A program made the translations under genes and the position numbers. Below, piece by piece: positions 29,301 to 44,300 of a stretch of 64,000 bases of DNA (position 1 is its first letter; every line of letters begins with the position of its first letter). The DNA is from Strigamia acuminata. Lineage: Eukaryota; Arthropoda; Chilopoda; Geophilomorpha; Linotaeniidae. The notes under the pieces are model-generated. The model saw nothing but the letters and a program-made list of their open reading frames with translations, was not told where the DNA came from and did no database searches. The stretch spans positions 32,018,427 to 32,082,426 of the forward strand of contig OX442315.1 in assembly GCA_949358305.1 (NCBI GenBank). Reading direction: 5' to 3'.

Positions 29301-32300
29301 GTTGCAGTACGCAGTCTAGTTGCTCCCTTCACAGTAATTCCTTCCTACTTAAAACAAGATTTCATGTTTTTAATGATACCGGATTAAAGTTGGAAAATCC
29401 CATTTACAAACTTCAATTTCCTCTTTCCAGCAGGCGACAGATTGCCACATTAAACTCCATTTTTCAAAAGAAATTAATGATCACATGTTTTCTTCTTCTT
29501 CACACATTAAAAAATATGACCCAAAAGTAAAAAAAAACCAAAGATGATTTACCATTTACAAGTACAAAGTAGTTTGTATTTCCAAAACCACTTAATTTTT
29601 TTTTCTGTTAATACATATAAATTAAATCATACAGCTGGAAATATATTGCAAAGTTCAACAACCTAAGAAAAGCAGTCATCTAAAAGCGATGAAAAGCTTA
29701 GTGGAAAAAAGAGCTCAAAAGACAGCATCATCACGACCACTTTATCCACCAAACCAAGTCCCCTGAGCAAATCAACGCTTCGAAATGCCAATACAAAGGA
29801 TTTCTTCCCCCTATGAGCAAACACCTTCACATAGTCAAATACGAATCCTTATAAAAGCATTACAGTAAATTCCCTCTAGACCGATAATAGCCGGACCCAG
29901 AAAAAAAGCACCTGGTCTAGAGTGGTACTTAGTCTCTGGCGAGATTCATACTAGACCAAAGGACTAGGCTTTTTAGACCGGGAGCCTATACTCTGGCTCA
30001 CTACAAATTGGGCCTTTCTCCCATTGGCCGAGTCTCATTACTCCAGACTGTAGACTGTGTGCTACACCAGGAAACGTACCTTAGTTTTTTTTTTTCTTTT
30101 TTGTGATTATTATAATGATTAAAATGATATGATTTTAATTGTATTTTATAATTAAATGTTTTTTTTTCCATTTATAAACTATAGTTTTATGCTGTTTTTA
30201 ATTCAACACACGTTTGTTCAGTTTATTGATTGCTTTGTCTGGAAAGCACACAAATTTGAATCGATTACAACGTCTGTACATAAATTGCAATTCTGGTGTT
30301 TTGATCTAGTTTTTTGTATCACTACACAAGTGAAATGGCTTGGCCAATGGGGTTTTGGTCCCTAGTTTTACCTGGACCACAGTGTGCCCTGGCTAGAAAG
30401 AGTTGCACCTGCCAGTGCTCTGTGAGATTGTTACTATTGAATAATGAAGATATCAAGTTTGAGAAAGGTATGGGGATGAATTGCAGACCACTGGTGGTGT
30501 ACTCGGGGTAGCCATTTCCGCCAGTTGGATAAACAGCGATTGATTGGCATCTCAGTCGAAACGCAATGAAGGTCTGCTTGCTGCAAACATGATATAAATA
30601 GCAACAACGGCTGCACATGGCATCCCATGCGTTGCCAGACAGACTTGCAAGCAATTCAAACGAGTGAAGGAAAGGAAAGGAAAGGCGATCACTCCACCTG
30701 ATGCTGGCAAGATCGTAGTGATTATTCTTTTCATTCCTAAGATTTGTCTCGCCTAAGACTAACTAAATAATATTAACCCTAACAGAATATTAAACATTCA
30801 CTATACTCTGAGCCGATACAACGTTGTCCTATTTCCAGCCGTATCACTGGTATAGTGGCACTAAAAAGTAGCCCAAAACACCAGAATTGTGATCGAACTC
30901 CAGACATTGTGATCGATTACCAACACTTGTTTCATTGCCAAAGATGATGCTTTGACACAGAACTACTTTTCCGCGTAGTAGAGCACAGTCCACAGTTAGG
31001 CGTAATACGGATGGAATTAGGACAACGTTGTATTGGTTCAGAGTATAAGTTACGTATACAAGTTATACGGATTTTGGCTTTTCTATAAACAGCAAAAACA
31101 GAAGACAAAAAACACGCCTAACTACAGATTTTGATGCAAATCGCTCGAGTCGTTTCGTTAAAGCAACTTGATGGTTTGCCCAACAGGAGTGTTCCTCGAA
31201 TGTCTCGAACGAACAATTCCGGCCAAACTGATGGCCGATGCTTGACTTAATAGGAAATTGGATACTATTGACTTGGGTTTGGCGAGTTGTGCAAACAATA
31301 TCCAATTTCCAGTAATAGGCTCGCTATCTCATACCACAATAGATATTTAACCTGCAGTAGCCCCAAATTACTGAAAACTTAAAACATTCCAAGTTGTATA
31401 AACTCATCACTCGAGAATTTGCATCTTCATCTCAAATTAAACACATCCGAGTCGATTAAACATTTCTTTTTTAAAATCTCCCATAAAGTAACAAACTGAT
31501 ACTATCAAATTCTCGACTCGTCTTTTGAATCCAATTAAAAGTTCTTTCACCACCATTTTCTTCACGGTCCATTTGCTATCACAGAGCCGAAGAACGAGGA
31601 GACAATTGTCGCGTGCGATAAAATTTTACGACTCTTGCAGACAGGAATCAACAAAAACCAAAAGAAAGAAGAAAAAAAATTAAACGAACACAGAAAAAAA
31701 ATTCCCAAGTTAACAGAAAGAAAAGTTCGAATGATTTGGAACAAAAAAGTGACAAAACTAAATCTAAAATTCGACTTTCAACTCGCGAAGCACAAAACAC
31801 ACAATCCCCGGTGTTTTAACGGCCAATTCCCAATTCCAAACTCCTTAAAACCGTTTTTCTTTCAAAGTTTCTTCTTTTCTTTCACGCAAAATGGCTCGCA
31901 ATTAGCGTTACGCCTGAGTTACTTCTCCTCCCATTTTGCCCTCTTATGCACACACAAATTTTCACTCACTTTAAGGCCCAAGCAAGATTTTCATTTTCCT
32001 TGCACCAAAAGGGATGCGACAAGGGACCCTTAACGCTTTTGCGTCCATTAGCGCCATACTATATCCCACTATAAACTGTCTTGAACACGTGCCTCTCCCA
32101 CACCTTGTTTGCCTAAATTGGGAAAAAAGGTAAATAAATGCAAGTTGAAAAGTTTGGTGAGTGTAGCGGAGCAAACAGCAATCACACAAAACAAACTCTA
32201 GTTATGCGAGTGATAAAACTTAAACATTTCTCGGTTTAAAGGCGAGAAAATATCATTAGCTTGGAATAGTGCCACTTATTTATAATGACAACACTCCAGT

Positions 32301-35300
32301 TAGCCATGAATACGGTGACGCAAACACACCAACACCACTAATCAGTGCATCTCTACTGTACGTGTGGGAAGAGTTGGATGATTCCACCAGTCATCGCTCA
32401 ACATAAAATATAAGATAAAGGAAGAAAAATTGGCACAACTAATGTAAATTACAATAACGAATTAAAAGTCTGCTTATTTAGTTATTTATTTAATTTTTTG
32501 GACGCAGGAAGACAATAGAGAGTTTGCGGGATGATTTTTTCCCTTATTTTGCTTCACGATACACTATTTTAGTGCCATATCGTAAGAGAAAAATCTTTAG
32601 TGTATCGTTTTCAACACTAAATTAAAATATAGTGCAGCCAATCAGAATTGAGAACACTATATTGTTAGCTCCGCCCATTGCAAATGGCGATTATTTTGTT
32701 GTCCCGATCAAACACATCACAGTCATAGGTACGTAGATTGAATGATAAGTGAGGCCCAAAATTGAATTTTAGACCCAAAACCATACTTTATTGGCATAAT
32801 AATGGAATTTTATGCAGAAATTTGCATATTTACGCCTCCAAATTGAATTTTTAGGCCCAAAATTACTAAGTGTCAGTAGTTGGCTGAAATAGTTTAATGA
32901 CAAGGGAAAAGTGCAGCCCGCAAAAACTTAATTTATCATTTTTTCCTTACACTATTTTTATACCGTATAGTCTTTAACTGTAAGGGAAAAATGCATCCCG
33001 CAAACTCTCTAATCTTTTGGCAAACTCCACAAAAACCAAACCAAAATCACTCCAGTTGTAGTTTCATATGAAATATCCAATATTCGCTTCCATTTTGGAT
33101 TCCCTGACTCGTCTCCAAATTAACTTTCTTTAACATTTTAAGCTCCACAGCCATCAAAAGAGCGACACCTAACTGCAATAAAAAACCTCAGAAAACCGAT
33201 CCACGTGAAAAATTTGATAAAAACACCCACAAAGTAATTTGTCTCCTAATTTCCCCCAAGTAATTTCACTTCATTTTAATGCAGCTTTAAAATTCCCCTT
33301 GTGAAGCACCAATTGCGAGCCATTGCTGATGGAATGCAACCATGAGGGAGGAGAAATAAACGAGCCTCTCGAGACGCAGCCCAAGAAAGAGGTATTTAAT
33401 AGCCGTGGCGTTCTACTTCCCTCCTTCCTTCCGCCATTGGCTGTTAATTTGAAGACGATGCTAAGAAAAGTTGAAACAGACGTCGTGATGGTTACCTTTA
33501 CGAGCACATTCCATTTTTTTACAGCCCACTATTTGCTTCCTGCCATGCTTTTTCCCTTTTTGACGGCCTGCTTTATTGGGATCCGAAGTTGTGCACCTAT
33601 GTAGTTATACCAAAGGCCCGTTTCAATCAACTAGAAATGAACAGGCTTTCCTCCTTTCTCTAAATTGATAACCGCCGTTTTTGCCAACAACCAGAGGCAG
33701 CGTACGCTAGAGTTCATCTCACATTCAATACACACCCGCAGTGGGGGTAGAGTGAATTGCCAATCGTATTGAACATAGATAGAATTCGTCTCAATAGCCC
33801 ATAACTCAATTTGTTTTTCAAAAAAAGTTATAATCAATTTGACTTTGATTGATTTCAATATATTTTTCGGAGCACGAATGAAATAAGAGTAAACGTGTTT
33901 TCTTGGTGCTTTTGCTTGATATTGCTAGTGCAATCTAGGCAACCGTAGGCCCGTCTGGTTGGCAGGGTTTTTTATTTCCCAACATGGCTATTTGCAAGAA
34001 GGCCTGCTTAATGTCGGCGATCACTACAATGGCGTGTAAACAAAATCGGATTAGCACGACAATCAGATCTGGGTTTAGCGACGGCCCGGGATGCATATTG
34101 GCAGAACATACCCGATTTCGGCAACAACGGTGTCCAGAAGTGACTAATGACTCAATAACTTGAAAATCACCATCCAACCTAACCTGACCTAACCTAACCT
34201 AACCTTACCTTACTGAGTCCCACAAAGCAAAACACAGCAAAACAAATCAAACTAGCAATCAAACAGATGATAAATTCAAAATTTTAAAGCAGAATTATGA
34301 TTTTCAAGTTATTGAATCATTAGTCACTCTTGGTGCATTGTTGTAGCCGAAATCGGGTATGTTCTGCCAATATGCGCCCGGCATAGAGACACTCGTTGAG
34401 AGACCTATAGCATTTCTTTGCCGATGATGCATTGAAAACCATGCGAAGTTTAGATATCCTGGTTCTCGGTATTACTAATTAGTAATATATCTTCCTATGC
34501 TGGGAAGACATCCATGTTCGTCATGTACAGTGAAGATAGATAGCTGAAGCGTGTTGTTGTTTTTGGATTTTAGAGTTAACTAGTTTTATTCAATACAAGA
34601 GTTAAAGTTGTCATGGTGTGCACCCATGGAAACTCTACACTGTTGTAGAATTGTCATGGTAGTACACAACAATTAGTATTAAATTGTTGTGTTGTACTCT
34701 GACTTTGCTATGACAAACTTGGCACATGTCTAAAATAATCCTCATTTTAAAATTGAAAAAAGAAAACAATATTGCGACAAAGCAAAAGCAAACATTTTAC
34801 TTACACATCAAACAAAATGTAACAAAAGAAGAGGTCTCTTTGAAATTGACAATAGGAGCACTCAAATTGGTTGAGATAAAGCTGCTGAAATGTTTTAAGT
34901 TGATAACTTCTTTTCCACTTCAGGATACTACACTATTTACGCCATACTTTGCGTACGATGAACGTACGCTTCGTTCGTGACGTTCAGACTTCGTTAGTTA
35001 CATTAAACAAATGTAACAAACGAAAAACCGAAATTGTAATTGCTGACAAAAATGGCAGTTTTGAATAAGAGCCGCAGTTCTTAATCGATAAAATATGGTA
35101 TATTATTCATAGATTTTCCAGGACTTGTTTACTTCATGCAAATAACTTATTTCCAACAACAGTTTGAAAAATTGCTTAAAAACTAATATACCCTATACCT
35201 TGCACGAAGCTAAGCAATAAATATGACCCAATTGTCAAGTAGCTTCAACAATAATTGATTATCGATCAGAAATATAATTATATTGCCCCAAACTTGTTTT

Positions 35301-38300
35301 CCTTTGCGCTGTTCTTCCAATTCAGTAACAAGAGTAATTGCCTCAAACTACAGCCAAAGAAAATGTAACAACAGCTGTTCAAAGATCATTTTACAAGTGT
35401 TGGTTTTATAAGACGACGAACCACAGGTAATCTCAATAAGTTAACAATAACGATATTTAATTAAATCATTCTAAGGTCTCTTTCGTCGCGCTTGATTCAA
35501 TTAAGGAATAAAAAATTATGTCAAAACTTTCCGGGGTTTTTTAGCATTTTCTCAAGTACACTTCCACTGGTATCCCTCAGACCATCAACTACAAATGACA
35601 AAATGCCACCTGCAACCAACATGGGAGCTCACACAGAGCTTACAAGTTACTGCTTCTATTGGCTGACTGCACATGTTTAGTTGCGTTGTCATCAGCAACA
35701 CCTGGTGAGGTTTAATGGAGAAATTGGAATGACACATTTGTCAATTGAATCAGAAAATGTGAACAAATTTATTTATTTAAGCAAGACACTCAAACGTGCA
35801 CTAGAGGGTATGGACAGCTGTTCACCTTTGAACAAAATGAAGTATCAAACAATGCGAGTTGTAGTAGCAGAATTAAATGCACACATCTAGTTTCAAGGCT
35901 TTTCACAACAACATGGATGTGTAACGAAGGGAATAGCCAATCGCAAGAATCGAATATGACATTTTGAAATCCTGTTAAATCTTGAAGATTTCATGCTTTC
36001 GTGCAGATAAAGATATCAAGAATTTGTAAGATTGAAAGATTTATTAAAGATTTCAGAACTTTGCTCTGGATTTGAAGATTTCAGGAATTTGCTATGGATT
36101 TGAAGATTTCAGGAATTTGCTATGGATTTGATGATTTCACAAATTTGCTATGAATTTAAAAATTTCTGCAATTCGTGTGAATTTCTTTAAAGATTTTGCT
36201 TGATTTTGCTACAATTTCCAAGACAATTTGTAGGATTTCATGGATTTCGAAATCAAAATCACGAGATTTCCAGCATTGGCTACCTCGTCTATCCTTTTAT
36301 TTATTGCTGGAAATAGCGACGAAAAAATCTCACACAATCACGCGCAATCTTGAATATCTCTTGGAGACTGTCGCAACTTGTGACAGGTTCTCCGCTTTCC
36401 ATCTTGATGCTAAAATCAAACTAAAAACTCCTTGCACAAACGCTTAAATACAGAAAATGATTTCCAGAAATGTTTATTGCGCACAATCCCACTTGTGCGC
36501 AATAAAAAATTTCAGACTTTTGCGTTCACCATGTGCAAAAAATACAATTAACTCTTTAAGGTTGTCATCAAGACGGGCGCAGACCGCAAGTTAAATCAGT
36601 CGTAATTCAACTCCAAGTTAAATTAAGAACCAACATTAATTCAATCCCACAATACACCACGTCACCACCTGAGTCCAACCGTGTAAACTGACGTGTAAAC
36701 CGCATCAAATAAGACAAAAAAGTAGCAAATGGATTTCAATTTCATTTCTTTTTTATTTTAATAAACTTTTATTAGCTTTAATTTTCAAACGAGAAGCAAT
36801 TACAATAACCTTCCAACTGAACAACTTTCAAATTGAAACCATCCAGCAGTCGACATTCATTAATTTCCTAATTACCGTACACATCAAGCAATTAATCCCA
36901 ATCTAAAAACTCTCGCACCAAGCTGATAATCCCTACTTATTGATCGCACAGCGTCACCTATGTGTCTACAGCGGTCCACGCTGTCCCTTGTTTGTGTGAG
37001 CAGGTGGTAAACTGATAACGGTGCTCCTGGGATCATTCCTTATTCTCCCAAAGTGTTACTTGTGCAAGTATGCAGTGAAACGTCATCAGCCTGTGACGCA
37101 CTGCCGTCTACTTTCACGACAACGCATTGCAGCATCAACTCCGCCCCGACTCCAATCTGAAGATTGAGTCGAGTCGCGTGAGTTGATTAGGGTGTTCTAA
37201 CTGCTTCGAATCACGCATTTTAATTTGGAAATTTTTTCTTCTTTTTTCTTTTAGTGACAGTCGGTTTGACCTTTAGTTAGACGAATTTTAGTTGCAGATC
37301 GAGAATAGATAAGCAAAAAGACAGATAATAACTACAAATGTCACTCTATCCTCTCATTTTAATTCGTTTTTCCTTTTATTTCCTTTGTTTTTATAGTTGT
37401 TTTTATTTCTACTATATTTTATTTCATTTCCCCCAAATGTCTGTCCCAATCAATACTTTTTGTGAATTTTTTTGGTGGTTTTTGTATTATTTTTTCGGTA
37501 TTTGTTTTATTTTTCGGAGTTTTTTTTTAATTATTATTTTTGATGGTTTTTGTAATTTTGTTGGTTGTTTTTCTATTATTTTTGGTGGTTTTTATTATTT
37601 AATTTTGGAATTAAACATGATGTGTGTTCTTTCTTGAGCCCAGTCGCAGCCCCGTGCTCTTTATCCATTACTCTTATCATTTATATTTATTTTATTTTTT
37701 AGAATAGAAAAAAATCAAGAAAAGAATTTTTTCCCTGGGATTTTTTTTTTTTTACTTTGTCTGTCTTCATGATTTATATCTTCAAAAGCGTGTTTACTTG
37801 GGTTTCGTACACTATTACTGCTTTTGGGATGATCTGATGTGATTACCTTTTCTGCCACTTGATTTTCGCGATTAAATATCGATAATTGCTCCTACAGGCC
37901 GTGTAAAAGCCTAGCAATCCCATTATTGATAATTTCCAACTTCCACAACAGACTACACCACAATCTTTCCCGAAAATGAAAATCAATCTCAAAACTAACG
38001 ACACAGCAATGATGTCCACAGGGAAGACTATGAACCGCCTCTGTGGGACCTTAGCGGATGATGCAGATTGCTGAGTTACCTTTAGGAGCTTTGTACTGAT
38101 TTAAAATTTCCTCCGCTATAATTCAAGATAATTTCATACAATTTCACACGCCAGCCTATTAATGAGATAAATTTTAAATTTATTCTTAAAAGCTACGTGT
38201 TTGGGTAAAGGCTTTTATGGTATATTGGTGCTTCAAATTGTCGCCAGAGTGCAATACTATCGCACATTTCTTTTTTCGTTACTGCAGTGACAGTGCCAAA

Positions 38301-41300
38301 AAACCATTAACAACGTACTTTTTCTATACAATATTAAAAAACAAAATATACAGGTTTGTAGAGCGTTTAATTCTCTAAAAACTGAGACTGGTTTCAGCCT
38401 TATTCATGCCGAATCGGGCAATTTGGCATCCATTATAGTTTCAGTCACGTAGAGGTGGCGCTACCAACGCCGGACGTTGAAACAAACCAACAGACATAAA
38501 AAGAAAGAACTGTCCTCATTCCTCATTCCGTCGACTGATCGATTTTTATCGATTCAAACTATTTAGGTAACTTTCTTTCTCTAATCTCTGACGCAAGTTG
38601 TTAGTCATACATTGCCACTGACCGTTGTCGTGACAAAAAAACAAAAACAAAGATTTCCACTTTCAATGCAAATGAAGTTGTAAATCAATTTTTGTCAAGG
38701 ATCAAGTGGAACCACGCTATGTTTTACATTGATCCAGAGAAGATTATACGGCGTAAAACACGAGATGTTATAAAAAAGTAATTTTTTCAAAAATAACAAA
38801 ATAAACGAATAAAAAAAATTCAACTCTAATAAACCGAATGTGCCACCCAATACGTGCAAGCTAAATGATAAATATATATTCTGTTCCCATTCAAAATAAA
38901 TTAAAACTAAAATTACTGGCTACATGAAAAGATTTACATTGTAAAAAAGCTCACAAAATGAATAAATTTATAACAACACATGACGATTCCACCATACCAA
39001 GTCCTTCCTTAAAATTTGACCAAAACATGCAACCAACAACCCACAAACCCAAAACGTAAATGACATCTTTCAACCACAACTGACAGCTCTTAAGGACGTT
39101 GGAGAACATTATCCTCCAGCTACATAAAACTGGAGACATTAATTAAAAGGTACAAACACCATAAAAGACTGTTGATAAACGATGGGAAGACATGATCGCT
39201 GCTTATAGAGGATTTTGGAAGCTTTTATAAAGGAAGAAAGGTTATAATCTTATAGTATCTATACAGTACTCAGAAATAATTTGTTGGTACTTAGTGGAAC
39301 CATGTCTGGAAATTGATTTCATTGGCAGAAACTGTTAATTACACATTTCACCAAATTTCCTGCAAAATATTTGGTCCAACACTCACACAGACTGACATGC
39401 AAGGCTGTTTACAATATCTTTACTTCACTTAAAGGTGCAAACCTTTTTTAGGTACAAAAGTGCACTTTAGTTGCAAAAAAGCACTCTTTAGACGCAAGAT
39501 CACTATTTTTAGATGCAAAGGTGGAATTTAGATGCAAAAAGTGGAATTTAGGTGCAAAAGTTCACTCTTTATGTGCAAAAGTGGAATTTGGATGTAGAAG
39601 TGCATTCTTTACATAAAAAAATCACTTTTCTGATGCAAAAAAATTCAGTTTCTATAATCTAAGTTATGGCACAACCAAAATTAATATTATATTCTAGCTA
39701 GAGGTTTCAAAAACAGTTAACACTGTTATAACTTAATATGAGCGCCTTAGGAAAACTTTAAACCTAATTAAACATTTTTAAGCAAAGTGTATACAGACGT
39801 TAATTTGCTGTAAATGTGATGCTTTAACATCTGGTGCATATATGATGTTTAGATTTTTAACAAAAAACAGAAGCAGAATAATGCAGTTTTAAAGCATTTG
39901 TACAGAATGGGTTGGATGGGCAAATCGATTTGCCTCGAAAAAATAACCTTTGACTTGGAGAGTGAAGTTTTTGACTTCCAAACCTAAAAACACACTACAC
40001 TTCTAAATTATTAAATTGTAGAGCATATTCAGGGCCGTCTTAACACTTTTCAGCGCCCTGGGCTTAAAAAAATCACGCGCCCCTTGTACCTTGTAGTAAT
40101 TTAAAAAAAAAATCATTTTTACATTTACAATTTTACAGGCCCGTTCCTAGGATATACTTGTAGTACACTAGTGTTTATTGGGCATGCTGGTGCCCCACTC
40201 CCATCCCCCTCCAAAAGAAGTACCGGTAAGCATTTTTGTGAAAAATAAATTTGAATCAAAAAATGCATTTTTGGACCTAAAAATGCATTTTCGAACATAA
40301 AAATGCATCTTTAGAGGTGGCGCCCCCTGACCTGTAGCGCCCGTGTGTTTTACACACTGTCATGTAGGAACAGGCCTACAAGTTCAGCTTACATTTGAAC
40401 ACTTGTGAAGACTCTTTGTAGGAGGTGCCTGGCATACTTCTCTGCCCAGTGCCTCTCTCCGCCATTTCCATTTCTTTGTTTCTATACTCGAGTTGCACTC
40501 AAAAAGGCACCTCACAATGTGTATTCCCATTGGTCGAGCCAGTTTACTGGTGTAGTGATCCGGAAAAGTAGACCCAAACACCAGAATTGCATTACAATGT
40601 ACAGACATTGTAATCGATTGCCTAGGCAACTGCCTAAAATTCAAACTTCCAGACGATGTAAGCAATAAACACAACAAACATGAGTTTGACATTTTTTAAT
40701 GTGTAAAACTTCATTTTAATGATGGAAATAACATTTTTTATTAAATAAAATCAAAATAACATAAACTATATTAGTCATAACAATCACAACAATAAATAAA
40801 AAACAAAACTACTTCTCTTAGTAGTAGTGTACAGTCTGGAATTAGTAGTAAACTGGCTCGACTAATGGGAATAAGCTTACACATTGTGAGGTGCCTTTTT
40901 GAGTGCAACTCGAGTATACATAACCTTACATAACCTTACAGGAAAGTGTCACTATTTTGATGAACAGCACTTGCAGGGACGCCGTGACTGGCCTATAGGA
41001 GCACCTTGACCACCTACAGAGGCGCCGTGAACCAAAAAAGTTTGGGAACCACTGTGCTAGATCATCAAGTACCAAATTGTTCCCTAGACCTTGCTTTCTT
41101 ATTACTGCTTTTTTACCGTAGTTTAATTATTAAATCCTAATCTCAAAGTACTTGGTAAACTTCATCCGGCTGTTTATCATATCCTGCAAGCATCTTTCAC
41201 AAACTATAATCGTTTGAGCCTCCAATGTGGACATTCTTTGTCCTGTTTGTAACCACTAAACTTAATCGTTCTAGGTGTCCATAATTTATACGATGCACTT

Positions 41301-44300
41301 GTATATTCACACAATACGGGTAATTCGTCCCGAAAGCTGCTTCTAGACTGTTGATAATACTACTTTACATGCATAAAGTGTGCACAAAACTCTAATGCAA
41401 ACATGGTAACGCAAACGGACAGCTTTGCGGCTGCTAACTAATACCATGAACCAAGGATAACATGGACACGTATCCGCATGTTCAATGCGTTTTGCGACCG
41501 ATGGCGCCACATAATATAAAGCTGCACTGTATTCTGGGATAACGACAGGTAACAAACATGCTTAGTTGGCAAGCAATGCATCACACATGATTGCTGTCAC
41601 CCAATCAGCGCACAGAACAACGAATCGTTGGTTCATGCTAATACATACTACCAAGCAAAATAACATTTTTCAAAGCTAAAATCAATTTTTTATTTAGTTA
41701 TTGATTTCTTTATAAAACGATCAAGACTTCGTGTGGAAAAACCAAATGAAACGGTAAATTGAAACCATGTCACAAAAATCACTTTGCACGAGGCACCAAG
41801 TGCCAACTGCCATCTTGCTTGAATAGAAAAACTGTCATTGCCTTGCAGCTATATTGCATGGGCCGATGTCGTCATGACAACTACTACTAAAAATCGGCTA
41901 GCAGACATTGTGGCAGCACATTCAGGAATCAATGATCACTGGAAGCAAGAAAAAAACTTCAATACAATGCTGTATAATGTGGAAACCTGCCATCCATTGT
42001 TAACCAGAGGAGCAAAAGCAGATAAAAGACAAAGCAAACAACACGATTGTAACCTTCCCTGAAAATCGAAGTAGTTTCCACTTTCTACTTCGATAATTCA
42101 TAAACTTGCACGGAAAACATGCGACTGATGTCTGTTTTCGTCTTATTATTTTTTCAAAAGTAAACATCGATCAAAGAAACCATTAGAAATTTAAAAGATT
42201 CCTCCGGATATGAACTGCCAACCAATATTAATGATTGATGAATATCAATCCTTATATAATAAGCCTAATTTGTTATTTAATCTTTTAAAATAAAATACCA
42301 CATCTCTTCTAATTATCCACCCACTCACAATTGGAGACCTGCGCAGAAATTTTATTTTTATTTGATTTATACTGTTGGTGTAATCTACAAATAAATGCCA
42401 GAGGCGAATCTCATCTCGACATGTTTATTAATTTTGTTTACAACAATATATTACTTCAATAATGTACCACTAGTGATATCATACATTGATGCCAATATTC
42501 ACGTTACAACATATATTATTCTAATTCAAGAATGCCTGGAATTTGGGCCGCGCTTGGGCTGTCCCTGTTAGCACTCACACTAAGAAAGAAACGCATCTGC
42601 ATTAGTTTCTCCAGGTTGCAGATGATAAGATTGGCCGTACCTGGTAAATGTCAATCTAATCAATAGATTAGCGCAGTCTGCTGCTAAAAAAAAATGTTCG
42701 ATGAACTTTCACAAAAAGAAGGGGGTTTTTCGTCGTCTCAAAACACACAAAAGAAATTGGCTTTCCGCAAATAATAAAGTGCTGTAGTCTAAATGGATTT
42801 TCAGGTTATTATTCATTCTACAATGGATCCAGGCTGCCGCACTGCAGGTACCACACTAGATTGATTATAAAGTGTTTGGTGACACTTGAAATATCCAAGT
42901 TATCTTTACAATTAAAACCAACTTTTGTTTCAACAATAAACTTGAAAGCGGTATAGGTTGTAAAGATCTGGCATTTAATTGGCTAGGAGTGGATAATAAC
43001 AACGTTATTTATAACCACTCGACAGTGATGAAAGCTTTTGATCAAAATCTTTGACAAGCCATGCAGTAAACATAAAAATAGCCTTTTATTATACGATTTT
43101 TAGTTTGACACAATGTTTACTCGTTTGCCATGAGCCCCAGCCTACAGTCTGTGCGTGGTAACTAAATCAGACAATGATGGTAAACAGCCGGGTTTTCCAA
43201 CCCATATGGCTAAAATATATATTTTACAATAGAGAGTTTGCGGGATGCATTTTTCCCTAATCACTACACTATTTCACCCAACTACTGACAGTACAATTCC
43301 CATGTAGTAAACTATTTCAGCCAACTACTGATAGAACAATTCCCACAAAATGGCCGACAAAACGATATACTAAAGGTTTTTTGCAGGATTAAGTACTGAG
43401 TGTATTATTTGTAAATTAAATAATGCATTTCATAATACAATTGAAAAAATGCTTTTGAAAATGCATTCACATTTCAGAAATAATAGTATTGGTATTGAGA
43501 AATTTGTAACAATCCTCAGGTTTTAAATCCTAAGATGCAAAAAATTCGCACGCTGGATCGGCACGCATGCGCAGGTTCGCCAAATTTCCTTTAAAGATGA
43601 CCTTCAACTCGGGTGTTGGTCATTGGGAATTCCAGCTCCATGTGCAGAAAATCAATTCGTTATCGATTCTTGTTTATCAATCAGTTGCAAATAAAATAAA
43701 TCCAGATGGACGTCACTGGGTGAATAAAAAGATGGAAAGTCGCAAGCACGGTAAGAAATAATGGAGACCGCGATTAGAGCCCGGTTGCAAACTCCGTATG
43801 CGATTAGGCGTAGGGAAAGTAGCAAAAATAATGAAAACAGATGATTTGTGGACGTGGCAATAGCTTAGTCGCAAAGTATCGAATCAATCGATTGTTACAG
43901 ATTAAATACCTTCGATCAGCTGATCACTTGGATCAATCAATCAATGGAAAAAGGAGTGAAAGAATTTAAACAATTCAAACTAAAAGTAAGAAAAAAAATG
44001 AAAGAAATAGAAAAATTTTTATAAGTGGAAGAACACACCCGTGACAACTTATTTTACAATATATTTTACAAAATGTATTATTGGAGTGTATTGTACTCCA
44101 TACTTATTTTGACATTTTGTGACGCCGCCCTTTGCAGCGCCACCTGTGTGTACCTGTAGAATAAATGCACTTATGCAAATAGCCACAAAGGTGATGGTCA
44201 AACCCTGAGTTCTTCCTGTCTCAATCCAACACCATCGATTCGTATAAATCCATCATACACTTCAATTATCATATTAGGCTTAATACTGCTAAATAACAAC

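Larger units (their letters stand above)
34384..40029 (-). other. Frq intron 2, 34.4-40.0 kb
   Basis: Mostly AT-rich. A small hairpin lies at 34648-34712 (TTGTCATGG ... ACACAACAATT / AATTGTTGTGT ... ATGACAA). A GC-richer patch at 36940-37200 has no clear frame. A T-rich run at about 37340-37610 opens a spurious 99-codon frame made of F/Y/I. Two degenerate tandem repeats are entered separately. Confidence 0.7.

Noticed and set aside
34178-34213. Chromosome-end telomere
   Set aside because: Only seven variant pentamers, internal to a gene intron and enclosed in inverted arms.
37338-37637. 99-codon plus-strand frame rich in F, Y and I, resembling a membrane protein
   Set aside because: It is a T-rich low-complexity run; aromatic and aliphatic codons are expected there by composition.
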